A stretch of 55,749 nt of DNA, taken from Gemmatimonadota bacterium. Its GTDB lineage: Bacteria; Latescibacterota; UBA2968; UBA8231. Both the position numbers and the translations under genes were made by a program. Below, piece after piece: positions 43,472 through 52,238 of this stretch; within the stretch, counting starts at the first letter, position 1; the number at the start of each line of letters is the position of its first letter. The stretch is taken from contig PATE01000039.1 of NCBI GenBank assembly GCA_002712305.1, forward strand, positions 8,518 through 64,266, written 5' to 3'. The notes below the pieces were generated by a model that worked only from the letters and a program-made list of their open reading frames with translations, made no database searches and had not been told where the DNA came from.

Positions 43472-44433
43472 GTGAAGAGAGTCCTTCTTCTTGTTGTGAT
43501 GATGATGGGATGCAGCCATCTCGCCTCCTTGCGCATATCGCCGGGAGAAGTCCTGTGGACGCACACGGCAGGAGGGCAACTATAGGCCCCTCTTCAGATA
43601 CACGAGGGCGTACTCTACTTCGGTTGTGACGATGGGACCGTGACGGCTCTCGATGTGTCGGCGCAGAGAGCACACTGGGTATTTGAGACAGGAGGTCGTG
43701 TCAGGTCCTCCGTCGCCATCGATGACGACATGGTGATGTTCACGAGTGACGATGGATTTCTCTATGCGGTGAATCGTCAGGATGGCGACCAGCGATGGCG
43801 ATTCGACCTGGGCAGTGGTGCCGTCGAACGTGTCGATCCTGCCCTGGGACCGCCCTACGCCTACGACTATCAGCAGTCGGCCCCCGCGATCGTGAATGAC
43901 GTCGTCTATGCGGGCAGCGCAGACGGCCATCTGTATGCGGTGGAGAGACAGTCCGGTGTCCAACGCTGGCGCGTCTCGACGGATGGCAAGATCCGCTCGA
44001 CGCAGCGACGGGGGCCTCCGTGTGGACCCATGTCTTCGAGGACGGGTCGTGGGTCGAATCATCACCCGTCGTCGCTGCTGACGCTGCGTTCATCGGCACA
44101 TCCGATGCCCTGAATCTGATGGCCTTCGACGCGGCAACGGGGGACATTCGCTGGCAGTTTTTCACAGGGGGATGGACGTGGGCGCAGCCGATGATCGATG
44201 ACAATACGGTCTACATCGGCGCCATCTCTGCCTTTCCGTATTACTTCGAGGGTGTCGACCTTGAGCGAGGTTTCTTCGCCGTCAACGCCACGACGGGGCA
44301 GCAGAAATGGTGGGTCGACCTACCTGCAGTCAAGGGGTATGTCACAGGGGGCGCCTTTGCGACATCTGCCGTAGCACGAGGTGTTGTCTACGTGGCCAGT
44401 CTCGATGGCACGATTCACGCCATCAGGCAATAG
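43472..44433 (+). pseudogene. PQQ-like beta-propeller lipoprotein, broken
   Basis: GTG at 43472 with a perfect AGGAGG upstream opens a lipoprotein-like start (MKRVLLLVVMMMGCSHLAS, lipobox before Cys). After GEVLWTHTAGGQL an in-frame TAG (43583-43585) replaces what is normally Trp in PQQ blades; the frame goes on with APLQIHEGVLYFGCDDGT and further blades (SADGHLYAVERQSG). Near 43990-43998 the frame jumps from KIRST to LDAATGASVWTHVFE, with about one blade strand missing, so a small deletion occurred. The final part ends VASLDGTIHAIRQ at 44433. Such proteins resemble BamB or quinoprotein propellers. Confidence 0.8.
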
Positions 44434-44439
44434 TTCGAA

Positions 44440-45468
44440 TCAGCCCCGCGCGCTGGCCAGTTCGAGTGTGTATTGGCTGAGGTGATAGACGATCTCTGCA
44501 GTGCAGTCGCAATTCAGTTGGGGTGACAATTGTGACCGCGACCAACTGCCGTCCTCGCACTGCACCTTGAGCAGTTCTGCAGCGACCTTGTGGACAACGT
44601 CGCGATACACGGCATCACCCGTCAGGCGATAGAGTGTAGCAGCGGCCCACCCCGTCTTGCAGCAGCCGATGCCATCAAAGACCATGTCCCCACACGCATC
44701 GTGTCGCGCAAAGTAGGCACGTGCCCCCTCGAGAAATCGAGATTCGTGGGAGACGGTATAGAGTCGGGCGAGAAACACCGACGCCATTCCCCAATAGACG
44801 TACACCTGCCCGGGTTTAGCGGGGTCTATTCGGGCCAGCGTCTCGGGAATGCCAAGTTCACCTTCGAGAGTCTCTCCGCGGCCATCGATGTAGAGATGAA
44901 AGGGTGCGTCGGCCGGGCCTTGTTGCTCGAGAATGCGCATTAGGCAGTCCCCTGCTCCGGCAGCCTCATCCATTGCATCCCAGGCGAGAAAGGCATTCCC
45001 ACAGCCGGCGACGGTGACGATGTCTTGACGATTGTCCTCGTATTGGCCTGGAATCCCCGTGAGGTAGCCGCCGGTGGCTTCGACGAAACGCCCTCGCAGA
45101 CCGTCGAGTCCATGACGACCCATGTCTGGCCGGCCCAGAAGTCGCGCCGCCGCGATGGGCCACGTGTTGGTGTAGGTGTCCGAGATCTGTCCGTAGAGTG
45201 GATCCGAACTCTTGTCTGCTGATGTGCGGAAGTCCCCATCCGGCGTCAGGAAACAGTCGCTTATCGTGGTGAGCATCGCCTCGCCCTGGCGCATTCGTCC
45301 GAGAGTCGCCAAGGCCAGGGGCCACTTGTAGTACGATGCGAGATCGTGCAGCGACGCTGGAAGACGCGAGCCATCGTTGAGGGCCGCCTCAAGCCACGCT
45401 ACACCCTTCCCTGCTGCGCGCACCCAGGCTTGTGCTGGCGTATCGAAGGGAAGTGAGTTCGCGATCAT
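44440..45468 (-). CDS. Alpha/alpha-toroid protein (terpenoid-cyclase/prenyltransferase-like fold)
   Basis: A 342-residue protein made of repeated helical hairpins (AWLEAALNDGSRLPAS, YYKWPLALATLGRM, TGWAAATLYRLTGDAVYRD, QCEDGSWSRSQLSP). The DGSW motif recalls QW repeats of squalene-hopene cyclases, but a DxDD acid motif is not seen, so cyclase activity is doubtful; six-hairpin glycosidase-like folds are an alternative. Several Cys (DGIGCCKTGW, LNCDCTAE) might bind metal. ATG at 45468, four bases after the stop of the upstream secreted-protein gene: operon. Function unknown. Confidence 0.6.
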   Translation of the reverse strand: MIANSLPFDTPAQAWVRAAGKGVAWLEAALNDGSRLPASLHDLASYYKWPLALATLGRMRQGEAMLTTISDCFLTPDGDFRTSADKSSDPLYGQISDTYTNTWPIAAARLLGRPDMGRHGLDGLRGRFVEATGGYLTGIPGQYEDNRQDIVTVAGCGNAFLAWDAMDEAAGAGDCLMRILEQQGPADAPFHLYIDGRGETLEGELGIPETLARIDPAKPGQVYVYWGMASVFLARLYTVSHESRFLEGARAYFARHDACGDMVFDGIGCCKTGWAAATLYRLTGDAVYRDVVHKVAAELLKVQCEDGSWSRSQLSPQLNCDCTAEIVYHLSQYTLELASARG

Positions 45469-45472
45469 GAGA

Positions 45473-46132
45473 TCAGAACTTGTAGGTCAGAGCCACGCCA
45501 GGGGCGAGGGACCGTCCGTTGCGTGCACTCATCTGCAGGCCCAGTTGCCTGCCGTATTTGTGCCGCACTCGGTCGCGCTTGTCCTCGATCACGCGAATTC
45601 CCTTGTAGAAATCGTAGATCATGCTGTAGGCGATGGTCGCCGCGCCAGCGATGATCAACGGCCCTCCCGGCATGAAATCTCCCTTTCGATCGATTTCGCG
45701 AAGCCGGAACTGTGTCGCCCCATCCTCGATCTCGACGGGAATCTTCTCATAACGTCGCTCCCGCTTCCTGTTCCCTTCGTTCAGGATCAGCACGTCAAAG
45801 TCGGACTTGGGGAAATCGTTGTCATCCGAATCCGACATGACGGCGCCGGCGACGATCGCCGCAACCCCGATCAGACTCCGACGCCAGAGACGCCGTGCGA
45901 TCTTCGGCTCACCCGCATAGTAGTGCATGATCCCAGGAACCGGGACAATGCGCAGCGCGAGGCCCACAGAGAGTCGGCGATTCATGTCGCGATACTCCTC
46001 GAAGGTCATCCCCTCAGGGATCGGTGTGAGGGGCGCTTCGTTGAGCGACTCTCCCCACATCTGGGCGCGCACCGTCGTGGGCGCAGCGAAGCAGGTTGCC
46101 ATCATCGCAATCAGCAGAACGGAACGTGCCAT
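45473..46132 (-). CDS. Exported protein with hydrophobic segments, 219 aa
   Basis: The ATG at 46132 has GAGAGG nine bases upstream and starts a signal peptide (MARSVLLIAMMATCFAAPTT, cleavage near VRA-Q). Two further hydrophobic stretches are seen (SLIGVAAIVAGAVM and PLIIAGAATIAYSMIYDF) and the chain ends ALTYKF, with a terminal aromatic as in outer-membrane proteins. The middle is basic and charged (NRKRERRYEKIPVEIED). It resembles small DUF5683-like envelope proteins only in outline; I do not recognise the family. It precedes the toroid gene in an operon. Confidence 0.6.
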   Translation of the reverse strand: MARSVLLIAMMATCFAAPTTVRAQMWGESLNEAPLTPIPEGMTFEEYRDMNRRLSVGLALRIVPVPGIMHYYAGEPKIARRLWRRSLIGVAAIVAGAVMSDSDDNDFPKSDFDVLILNEGNRKRERRYEKIPVEIEDGATQFRLREIDRKGDFMPGGPLIIAGAATIAYSMIYDFYKGIRVIEDKRDRVRHKYGRQLGLQMSARNGRSLAPGVALTYKF

Positions 46133-46328
46133 CAGGTTCATCCTCTCGAAGGTGCGCGTCGCGAGGGCACGACGATCACTGATGCTCCTGGCGGGCAAAG
46201 ATAGGTCAACGGACCGGCGGCTGCACGTGAGCCCCGTTCCTGGCCTGTGAACCTTGCCCGCTGGCATGAGTTGGACGATCGATCTACCATCTGCTAGCCA
46301 ACGAAACACTGCGCAGTGAGAGACGCAC

Positions 46329-47459
46329 ATGCTGAAGACAGCCGTCGTCGGAGTCCGAGGGGTCGGGGGCGGACACTTTCGAGCCCTGGCGAGCCACCCA
46401 CGCAGTGAACTGGTCGCTGTTGCCGACCTTGATACGGCCGCCGCCCGTCGACTCGTCGACGAACAGGATCATGGTTCCGCGCCCACCGTCTTCGCCAGTC
46501 TCGACGAGATGCTCGACGGTTCACCTGGGCTGGAGGCCGTCATCATCGCCACGCCCCATCATCTGCATGCCCCCATGTCGCTGGCTGCTCTCGAGGCAGG
46601 TTTGCATGTCTATGTGGAGAAACCGATCGCCATCCGCATTAGCGATGCCGACAGGATAGTGGAGGCTGCCTTGCAGAGGCAGCAGGTGCTGGCCGTAGGC
46701 CATCAGTATCGCACGTACCCAGGCAATGCGCGGCTCAAGCAACTCATCGAGGCCGATGAAATCGGTTCCGTGCAGCGGATCGTGTGGCAGTGGTTGGATA
46801 CTCGGCCCGAGTCTTACTACGACCGTGATCCCTGGCGCAGTTCGTGGGCCCACGCCGGGGGCGGCGTTCTGCTGAATCAGGCGAGTCACGACATCGATCT
46901 GCTCTGCTGGCTCTTCGGCCCGCCCGCAGAGGTGTCCGCGACGTTGATGAACCGGGGCCACCGCCACGAGGTGGAGGACACGGCCCTGGCGACGGTGCGA
47001 TTCGCATCTGGCGCCCTGGCGAGCCTGCAGTTCAGCACGTGGGATCGATGCCTCAACTACCGACAGATCGCCGGCGATCTAGGCAGTATCGTCTGGCAGG
47101 ACGAACGCGATGCGAACGTGCCCGACAGGCCGGAAGTGTTCAGGCTGGGTCGATATCCGAGCAGCCTTACCGAGATCATCACTGACGCCAATGCAGCGGC
47201 GACGGGACGTCCTGTGCCGGTGTGGGAAGACGTCCAGTGTGAGCAGAGTCCTCAGACAAGTCTGCTGGACAGCTTCATCGATGCGGCCCTCGACGGCGGC
47301 GAACCGATCACGACCGGCCACAGTGCGCGTGTGACGACGGAGTTGATCTGCGCCATCATTCTGGCAGGTGTTCAACGTGAGGTTGTTTCTCTGCCCCTGG
47401 ATCGTGATGCCTTCGATGAAGTATTCGACAATCTGAGCCACGGAAAGAAGACGGTGTGA
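46329..47459 (+). CDS. Gfo/Idh/MocA family oxidoreductase
   Basis: A 376-residue NAD(P)-dependent sugar or cyclitol oxidoreductase. N-terminal Rossmann motif AVVGVRGVGGGHF, ATPHHLHAPMSLAALEAG, catalytic-Lys motif VEKPIAIRIS, substrate-domain blocks GHQYRTYPGN and GGGVLLNQASHDIDLLCWLFG. ATG at 46329 after GTGAGAG. The TGA overlaps the GTG of the next gene (GTGA), so the dehydrogenase and the serine hydrolase are translationally coupled. Confidence 0.92.
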   Translation: MLKTAVVGVRGVGGGHFRALASHPRSELVAVADLDTAAARRLVDEQDHGSAPTVFASLDEMLDGSPGLEAVIIATPHHLHAPMSLAALEAGLHVYVEKPIAIRISDADRIVEAALQRQQVLAVGHQYRTYPGNARLKQLIEADEIGSVQRIVWQWLDTRPESYYDRDPWRSSWAHAGGGVLLNQASHDIDLLCWLFGPPAEVSATLMNRGHRHEVEDTALATVRFASGALASLQFSTWDRCLNYRQIAGDLGSIVWQDERDANVPDRPEVFRLGRYPSSLTEIITDANAAATGRPVPVWEDVQCEQSPQTSLLDSFIDAALDGGEPITTGHSARVTTELICAIILAGVQREVVSLPLDRDAFDEVFDNLSHGKKTV

Positions 47460-48541
47460 CCGAGGAGACCTTTTTCCCGGCAGCGGGTGATGGGTGGGTA
47501 CGTCGATCGGCGGCAGATGCTGGCATGGATGCCGACGATCTGCAACGGGCCATCGACTTCGCCGTAGACCCCGCACACGAGGGCTTTGGGCGAGACCTGC
47601 AAGCCGAATGGGACGCGAGCAATGGTGGCAAGCAGTATGACGATGGCATCACCTACGGCCCCTACCAGGAGCGCGGCGAAGCAACGGGCCTCATCCTCCG
47701 CCGTGGTTATCTGATCGCCGAATGGGGAGCACCAGAACGCGTCGACATGACCTTCAGCGTATCGAAGAGTTTTCTGTCGACCGTAGCAGGGCTGGCCTGG
47801 GACCGCAGCCTGATCGGCGACATCGACGAGCCCATCTGTGAAACCGTCCACGATGGCGGATATGTATCAGCGCACAATCGGCAGATCACGTGGAATCACG
47901 CTCTGCGACAGACCAGCGAGTGGGACGGCTCCCTGTGGGACAAACACTATTCGGCATCCAATCCCGACGATGAACTGCTAGAACCGATCACACCAGGCAC
48001 GCGATATGAGTACAACGATGTCCGCGTGAATCGGTTGTCATTGTCTCTGCTGCGGTTGTGGAAGCGCCCTCTTCCGGACGTACTGCGCGAATTCGTCATG
48101 GACCCCATCGGTGCGTCGTACACGTGGCAATGGCATGGGTATGAGAATTCGTGGGTCGATGTGAAGGGCCAGCGTATGCACTCGGTCAGCGGTGGTGGTC
48201 ACTGGGGCGGTGGCATGTGGATCAGTGCCTACGATCAAGCGCGGTTTGGACTTCTGTCACTTCGACGTGGCCGCTGGGGGCAGCGCCAGATTCTCTCCGA
48301 CGAGTGGATTTCAATGGCCACCACACCTACTGGCCTGGGCTCAGATTTCGGCTTCATGAACTGGACTTTGAATACGAACCGTGTCGTGCCCAGTGCGCCG
48401 GCCAATTCGTTCTTCCACTCGGGCGCTGGAACCAACCGAATCTATGGAGATCCTGAAAACGAGCTGGTCGTCGTATCTCGCTGGTTGTCCGGCGACCACT
48501 ATGACGGCTTCATCTCGCGCGTGTTGGCATCCGTGCGCTGA
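47456..48541 (+). CDS. Serine hydrolase, beta-lactamase family
   Basis: A 361-residue protein of the class C beta-lactamase/esterase fold. SxxK is TFSVSKSFLST (about residues 98-101), the second motif is RYEYNDVRVNRL (YND, the classical YxN) and the third is FFHSGAGTNRIYG (HxG-type). No signal peptide, so an intracellular esterase or amidase is likely. The GTG start overlaps the oxidoreductase stop by 4 bp. A good hairpin follows the stop. Confidence 0.87.
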   Translation: MTEETFFPAAGDGWVRRSAADAGMDADDLQRAIDFAVDPAHEGFGRDLQAEWDASNGGKQYDDGITYGPYQERGEATGLILRRGYLIAEWGAPERVDMTFSVSKSFLSTVAGLAWDRSLIGDIDEPICETVHDGGYVSAHNRQITWNHALRQTSEWDGSLWDKHYSASNPDDELLEPITPGTRYEYNDVRVNRLSLSLLRLWKRPLPDVLREFVMDPIGASYTWQWHGYENSWVDVKGQRMHSVSGGGHWGGGMWISAYDQARFGLLSLRRGRWGQRQILSDEWISMATTPTGLGSDFGFMNWTLNTNRVVPSAPANSFFHSGAGTNRIYGDPENELVVVSRWLSGDHYDGFISRVLASVR

Positions 48542-48554
48542 TCTATACGAAAGA

Positions 48555-48581
48555 GGGGCCGGACGACCTGCGTCCGACCCC
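48555..48581. terminator. Bidirectional hairpin terminator
   Basis: GGGG (48555-48558) plus CGGACG (48560-48565) pair with CGTCCG (48571-48576) plus CCCC (48578-48581), with one C-A mismatch and a 5-base loop. A T-rich tract (ATTTCTATCTT) follows. It lies between convergent genes. Confidence 0.6.
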
Positions 48582-48586
48582 CATTT

Positions 48587-49590
48587 CTATCTTCCCTCCG
48601 GCGATCGGTGGGAAGGATTCCTTCTGCGCAATTCGTCGATCTGCGCTTTGATCTCTGCCCAGCTTCGATCTGCCACGAGCGTAGCTCGCGGCTCGAAGTT
48701 CAGGTGAGTGACGCTGGTCTGGAAGGCATGACGAACCTGGGCGTTGTCGAAGACGGCGACGCCGATCTGTCCCCGGTCTCCCGAGGGGCGCTTCACGATA
48801 ATCCCCGGTATCTCGTCGCCGGCCTCGAAGGTGTCGACGAAGGGGACCTTGTCTTCATCACGAATCCAGGACGGCCCATCTGCCCCCTGCGGCCCCATGA
48901 AAGCGGGGCCGTCACCGGCCTCGTTGACGTTGTTCACGTAGCTACCGTCGTCTCGCGGATCAGAGTGGCGACCGGCACCTGAGGCATCCTCCGACCACCG
49001 CGTGTCATCGAGCCATTGGTCATCGATGTATCCGATGGAACCGGAACGGACCGACTTCCAATGCCAGATGTCGCCCCGCTCGCCAGGGTCATCGTGTATT
49101 TGTTGCCGTAAGGCTTTGGAGCCTCGCCCGTATGGCAGGTGACCATGCAGCCCGCGTCACCAAAGCCATTGATCGACCCGCCGATGTCCCAGATAAAAAC
49201 GAACTTGTCCTCATAGAATTCGATTTCGTCGTGGTCGCTGCCGTCGTTCAGGTGCATCCACGTTCCATCTTCCTGTTTCTGCCATGGGAATCGCCGCAAG
49301 CTGTGCGTCGGATCGTCCCACTGCACGAGAAAATAGATGCCACTGGACGTGTAGACGGACTTAATCGTGACCTGATGCGTCCCGGCATTGGCGCCGACGG
49401 CGGTGGACACGGAGACCTCGGGCACTTCGGCCCACAGACCTTCTGCGACGCCGTCGACCGTGGGGCCCACATTGACAGATTTGGCCATCAGCTGTGAGAG
49501 CTGCGTGGGCCCGGCACCTGCTGCCGTCCACATGGCAATGGCCGTGATCAGAATGACCGATACACCGATCCACTGCGATTTACCCTTCAT
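48587..49590 (-). pseudogene. Ethylbenzene-dehydrogenase-like haem-binding protein, frameshifted
   Basis: ATG at 49590 with GGGAGGGA upstream gives a signal/anchor segment (KSQWIGVSVILITAIAMW) and then an EB_dh/DMSO-reductase-gamma-like sandwich: DGVAEGLWAEVPEVSV, IYFLVQWDDPTHSLR, FIWDIGGSINGFG and GCMVTCHTGEAPKP (CxxCH). At about 49080-49083 the frame breaks: after TMTLA the next frame continues ERGDIWHWKSVRSGSIGY and joins NNVNEAGDGPAFMGPQG to the stop at 48587. A single missing base explains it. Intact relatives bind haem in anaerobic or nitrite-oxidoreductase-type electron transfer. Pseudogene or sequence error. Confidence 0.8.
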
Positions 49591-49769
49591 ACTTCCCTCC
49601 CCATTTCTGGTGCTAAGGTCTTCCACCAATCCTGGTGGTCCACACCGATACGCAAATCATGGGCCAATGACGCATGAGTCGGGAAGTCAGTGTGCAGATA
49701 CCATGGGTCGCGGAGGGAACGAGGTGCCGGTGTCACGAACGGGACGGGTATGTCCCTGCTGAACACCAA
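49587..49769 (-). CDS. Small ORF or gene remnant upstream of haem protein
   Basis: A 60-codon frame (PAPRSLRDPWYLHTDFPTH ... RIGVDHQDWW) with protein-like composition and GC-rich third positions. Its TGA overlaps the ATG of the haem-binding gene (ATGA). Only TTG or GTG starts are available and no RBS is seen. It could be a coupled leader, the 3' end of a lost gene, or chance. Confidence 0.3.
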   Translation of the reverse strand: MVFSRDIPVPFVTPAPRSLRDPWYLHTDFPTHASLAHDLRIGVDHQDWWKTLAPEMGREV

Positions 49770-49797
49770 CTGAGCCCACGATAGAGGATGAGTTGTC

Positions 49798-51267
49798 TCA
49801 GATTCCGAACGTGAACGCCCAGAGGTCGGCGTCCGTCAGTTCCATGCGGGCAATAAGGCGATCAGACGTCTCGGGCAACTGAGGTGAGCCGTTCCAGCTG
49901 ACAACCCGATTCAGATGGTCACCGCTGATCGCATCACAATCATCGACACCATAACCGGGGATGGGCTGGTATTTGGCGTCGAGCAGCGCCGCACGCAACC
50001 TGCCGCCGGTGCCTGTGTGTGCATTGATGAACAACCCCGCAGGTTCGTCTGCCGTCACGGGTCCTGATAGCAGATCCACCTGCTCTTGCAGACGTGCCCG
50101 CACCCCCAGAATTCGATGCCGGGGCCACGTGAGGCGCCCGATGCGGGCGAATCCACCCGTCGTAGCCTGATCATCACGGTAGTTCTGCCGGTCCACGGAG
50201 GATCCCGTGTACCCGTGCAACTCGGTCGTACCGGTCACGTAGAGCCAGGTCTCATCGCCCACGTGGATCGCGTGGGATGCGCCATAGAGACAGCCCCTCG
50301 CCCACTCGGGTGCCTGAGCGGCATTGACCCAGTCTGGTTTCCCTGGCAGCGAGAGCCAGCGCCCGCCACGCTCAGGTTGGTACCGAAGTTCGAGATCGAC
50401 CTGGCCGAGACTGCCATAGTTCCACAGACGATCAGCGGAACGCCCCATGGGTGGGATGTGTCGGAACATCCAAACCATGGCCACCGTCGGCCCCGGTGTG
50501 GGCAACCAGCTGACGCCATAGTAGTCTGCACTGAGACAGCCATGGGCCCGGGCCGCTTGATCGTCGCTCTCGTCGGCGACGAAGGCCGACACCTCGGGCG
50601 TTGCCGCGCCCTGACACCACTCACTGGTGAGAAATCGTCGGCGGAACAGGCCGGCCGACAGTCCATTCCTCTTCAGTGCGATGCGGGCAGCACCTGCATC
50701 GGAAAACCACGGGTCCCATGCGGCGACGATGACATCTGCACTGTCCCACAACGGGTCGGGCTCGACGGTCCAGTTGATGCCATCTGCGGAATAGGCCGTG
50801 TAATAACCAGGTGTCTGGCCCATGCCCGGGACCTGGATGTTGCTGAACCCCGTCGCCCGTTCGGGGTGGAGATGACCAAACCCTCGATACCGCTGATCCG
50901 CCACTGCATGGGGATCGACGAATACGGAGGGGGCGTGGAATGGCAGATTGGTCAGGTGGTTGGCCGTGCTTCCGCCCCGCTCGATCAGGCCGTAGGAGGG
51001 TTTGGTCCAGTGAAGGCCGTCCTCACTTTCCAGACAACCCACCAGCAATGAGTCGGTTCCATCATAGTCCCGAGGCCATGTCTGACACCACATGCGGAAG
51101 CGACTGCCCTCCTGCAGGACAGAGCCATAGATGGAGCACCCGTATCCGTCGACGAACGTATCGCCCACCACGACCGGTTCATCATCGAAATGAGGGATGT
51201 GACTGACAAAACGAGCACCGTCGGAAACGCCCGCGATTCTTGGTCCTGCTTCACATATGATCTGCAT
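49798..51267 (-). CDS. Glycosidase-like beta-propeller (GH43/GH32-like fold)
   Basis: A 489-residue protein. Propeller signatures: GSRFRMWCQTWPRDYDG, ESEDGLHWTKPSYGL, APSVFVDPHAVADQRYRGFG, AYSADGINWTVEPDPLW. A C-terminal beta-sandwich (about 400-489) includes LLSGPVTADEPAGLFINAH. Such two-domain proteins are common in Planctomycetes-like genomes and are annotated as glycosyl-hydrolase-like; catalytic acids are not certain here. ATG at 51267 rather than an in-frame start at 51297, since the family starts near MQIICEAG; neither has a strong RBS. Divergent from the third PhyH gene (110 bp). Confidence 0.78.
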   Translation of the reverse strand: MQIICEAGPRIAGVSDGARFVSHIPHFDDEPVVVGDTFVDGYGCSIYGSVLQEGSRFRMWCQTWPRDYDGTDSLLVGCLESEDGLHWTKPSYGLIERGGSTANHLTNLPFHAPSVFVDPHAVADQRYRGFGHLHPERATGFSNIQVPGMGQTPGYYTAYSADGINWTVEPDPLWDSADVIVAAWDPWFSDAGAARIALKRNGLSAGLFRRRFLTSEWCQGAATPEVSAFVADESDDQAARAHGCLSADYYGVSWLPTPGPTVAMVWMFRHIPPMGRSADRLWNYGSLGQVDLELRYQPERGGRWLSLPGKPDWVNAAQAPEWARGCLYGASHAIHVGDETWLYVTGTTELHGYTGSSVDRQNYRDDQATTGGFARIGRLTWPRHRILGVRARLQEQVDLLSGPVTADEPAGLFINAHTGTGGRLRAALLDAKYQPIPGYGVDDCDAISGDHLNRVVSWNGSPQLPETSDRLIARMELTDADLWAFTFGI

Positions 51268-51377
51268 GTGGCAACGATAGTCCGGGCCATCCGCCAACGC
51301 TACCAGTCGGCACGAGAGGAGGTTTGAATTAGCTTCTGTGGGCAGATCGAAACGTGCGTTTGGGAGGGATTCTCTGA

Positions 51378-52208
51378 ATGGCCACAGACGACAACAAGGA
51401 TTTCGGCTTCAGCGAGAAACAGCGCGCTCGGTTCCTTGAGCACGGGTATCTGCGCCTCGGACACGTGTTGACCGAGACCGAGCTATCTGCCCTTCAGCAA
51501 CGCATCGACGAGATCATGATGGGGCAGGTCTGTTACCAACACATGCGGATGCAGTTGCTGGACCCGGAGTCAGGACAGCTGCGCCGAACGATGGGGCATG
51601 AGGTCGCGTGTCTCGCCTATCGTCGCATCGATGATCTGGAACAGGATCCCCTGTTTCTTGCCTTCATCCAACATTCGCGATTTGCCTCGATCGCACGGAA
51701 CCTTGTGGGGCAGCACGTTTCCGTCTTCCGCTCCATGTTCATGAACAAGCCCGCCCACTGGAACCAGACCTTGCCCTGGCATCAGGATGTGGGTGTGGGC
51801 TGGGGCATCGATACGAACCCCATCATGACGATGTGGACGGCCCTCGATTCAGCCGGGCCGGACAACGGTGGAATGCAGATCGTACCGGGCAGCCATCGGC
51901 AAGGGATCATCAACGATCGCCACTTTCTCGCCGAAGATGAGATCGACCGCTACGCGCCGGAGGGTACGATCATAGAACTGGACGTCGAAGCGGGAGAGTC
52001 CATCCTGTTGCACAACTTCCTGCTGCACCGTTCGGGTACCAACCCGACCTCGGCGGCGCGTCGCGCATTCAGTGTCACCTACATGGATGGTGCAACTCGA
52101 ACGCTCGACACAGGTCAGACCTTCCCCGTTGTCTTTGGGTCTGACGCCCTCGATCCAGAGACCGTGCCGGGTAAGCCGGCCGAACTCGTGGAGAAGTTCT
52201 ACGGATAA
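51378..52208 (+). CDS. Phytanoyl-CoA dioxygenase family protein (intact HxD)
   Basis: A 276-residue PhyH-family Fe(II)/2-oxoglutarate oxygenase. ATG at 51378 follows GGGAGGGA. Iron ligands H135-Q-D137 (LPWHQDVGVGW) and distal H217 (LLHRSGTNP), with the 2-oxoglutarate Arg at 228, eleven residues on. NGGMQIVPGSHRQGII is the usual family block. Substrate unknown. The next gene follows after 30 bp, so the pair is probably co-transcribed. Confidence 0.9.
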   Translation: MATDDNKDFGFSEKQRARFLEHGYLRLGHVLTETELSALQQRIDEIMMGQVCYQHMRMQLLDPESGQLRRTMGHEVACLAYRRIDDLEQDPLFLAFIQHSRFASIARNLVGQHVSVFRSMFMNKPAHWNQTLPWHQDVGVGWGIDTNPIMTMWTALDSAGPDNGGMQIVPGSHRQGIINDRHFLAEDEIDRYAPEGTIIELDVEAGESILLHNFLLHRSGTNPTSAARRAFSVTYMDGATRTLDTGQTFPVVFGSDALDPETVPGKPAELVEKFYG

Positions 52209-52238
52209 CCCGAAACCCTCTCCCAGGAAGTGAATTCC

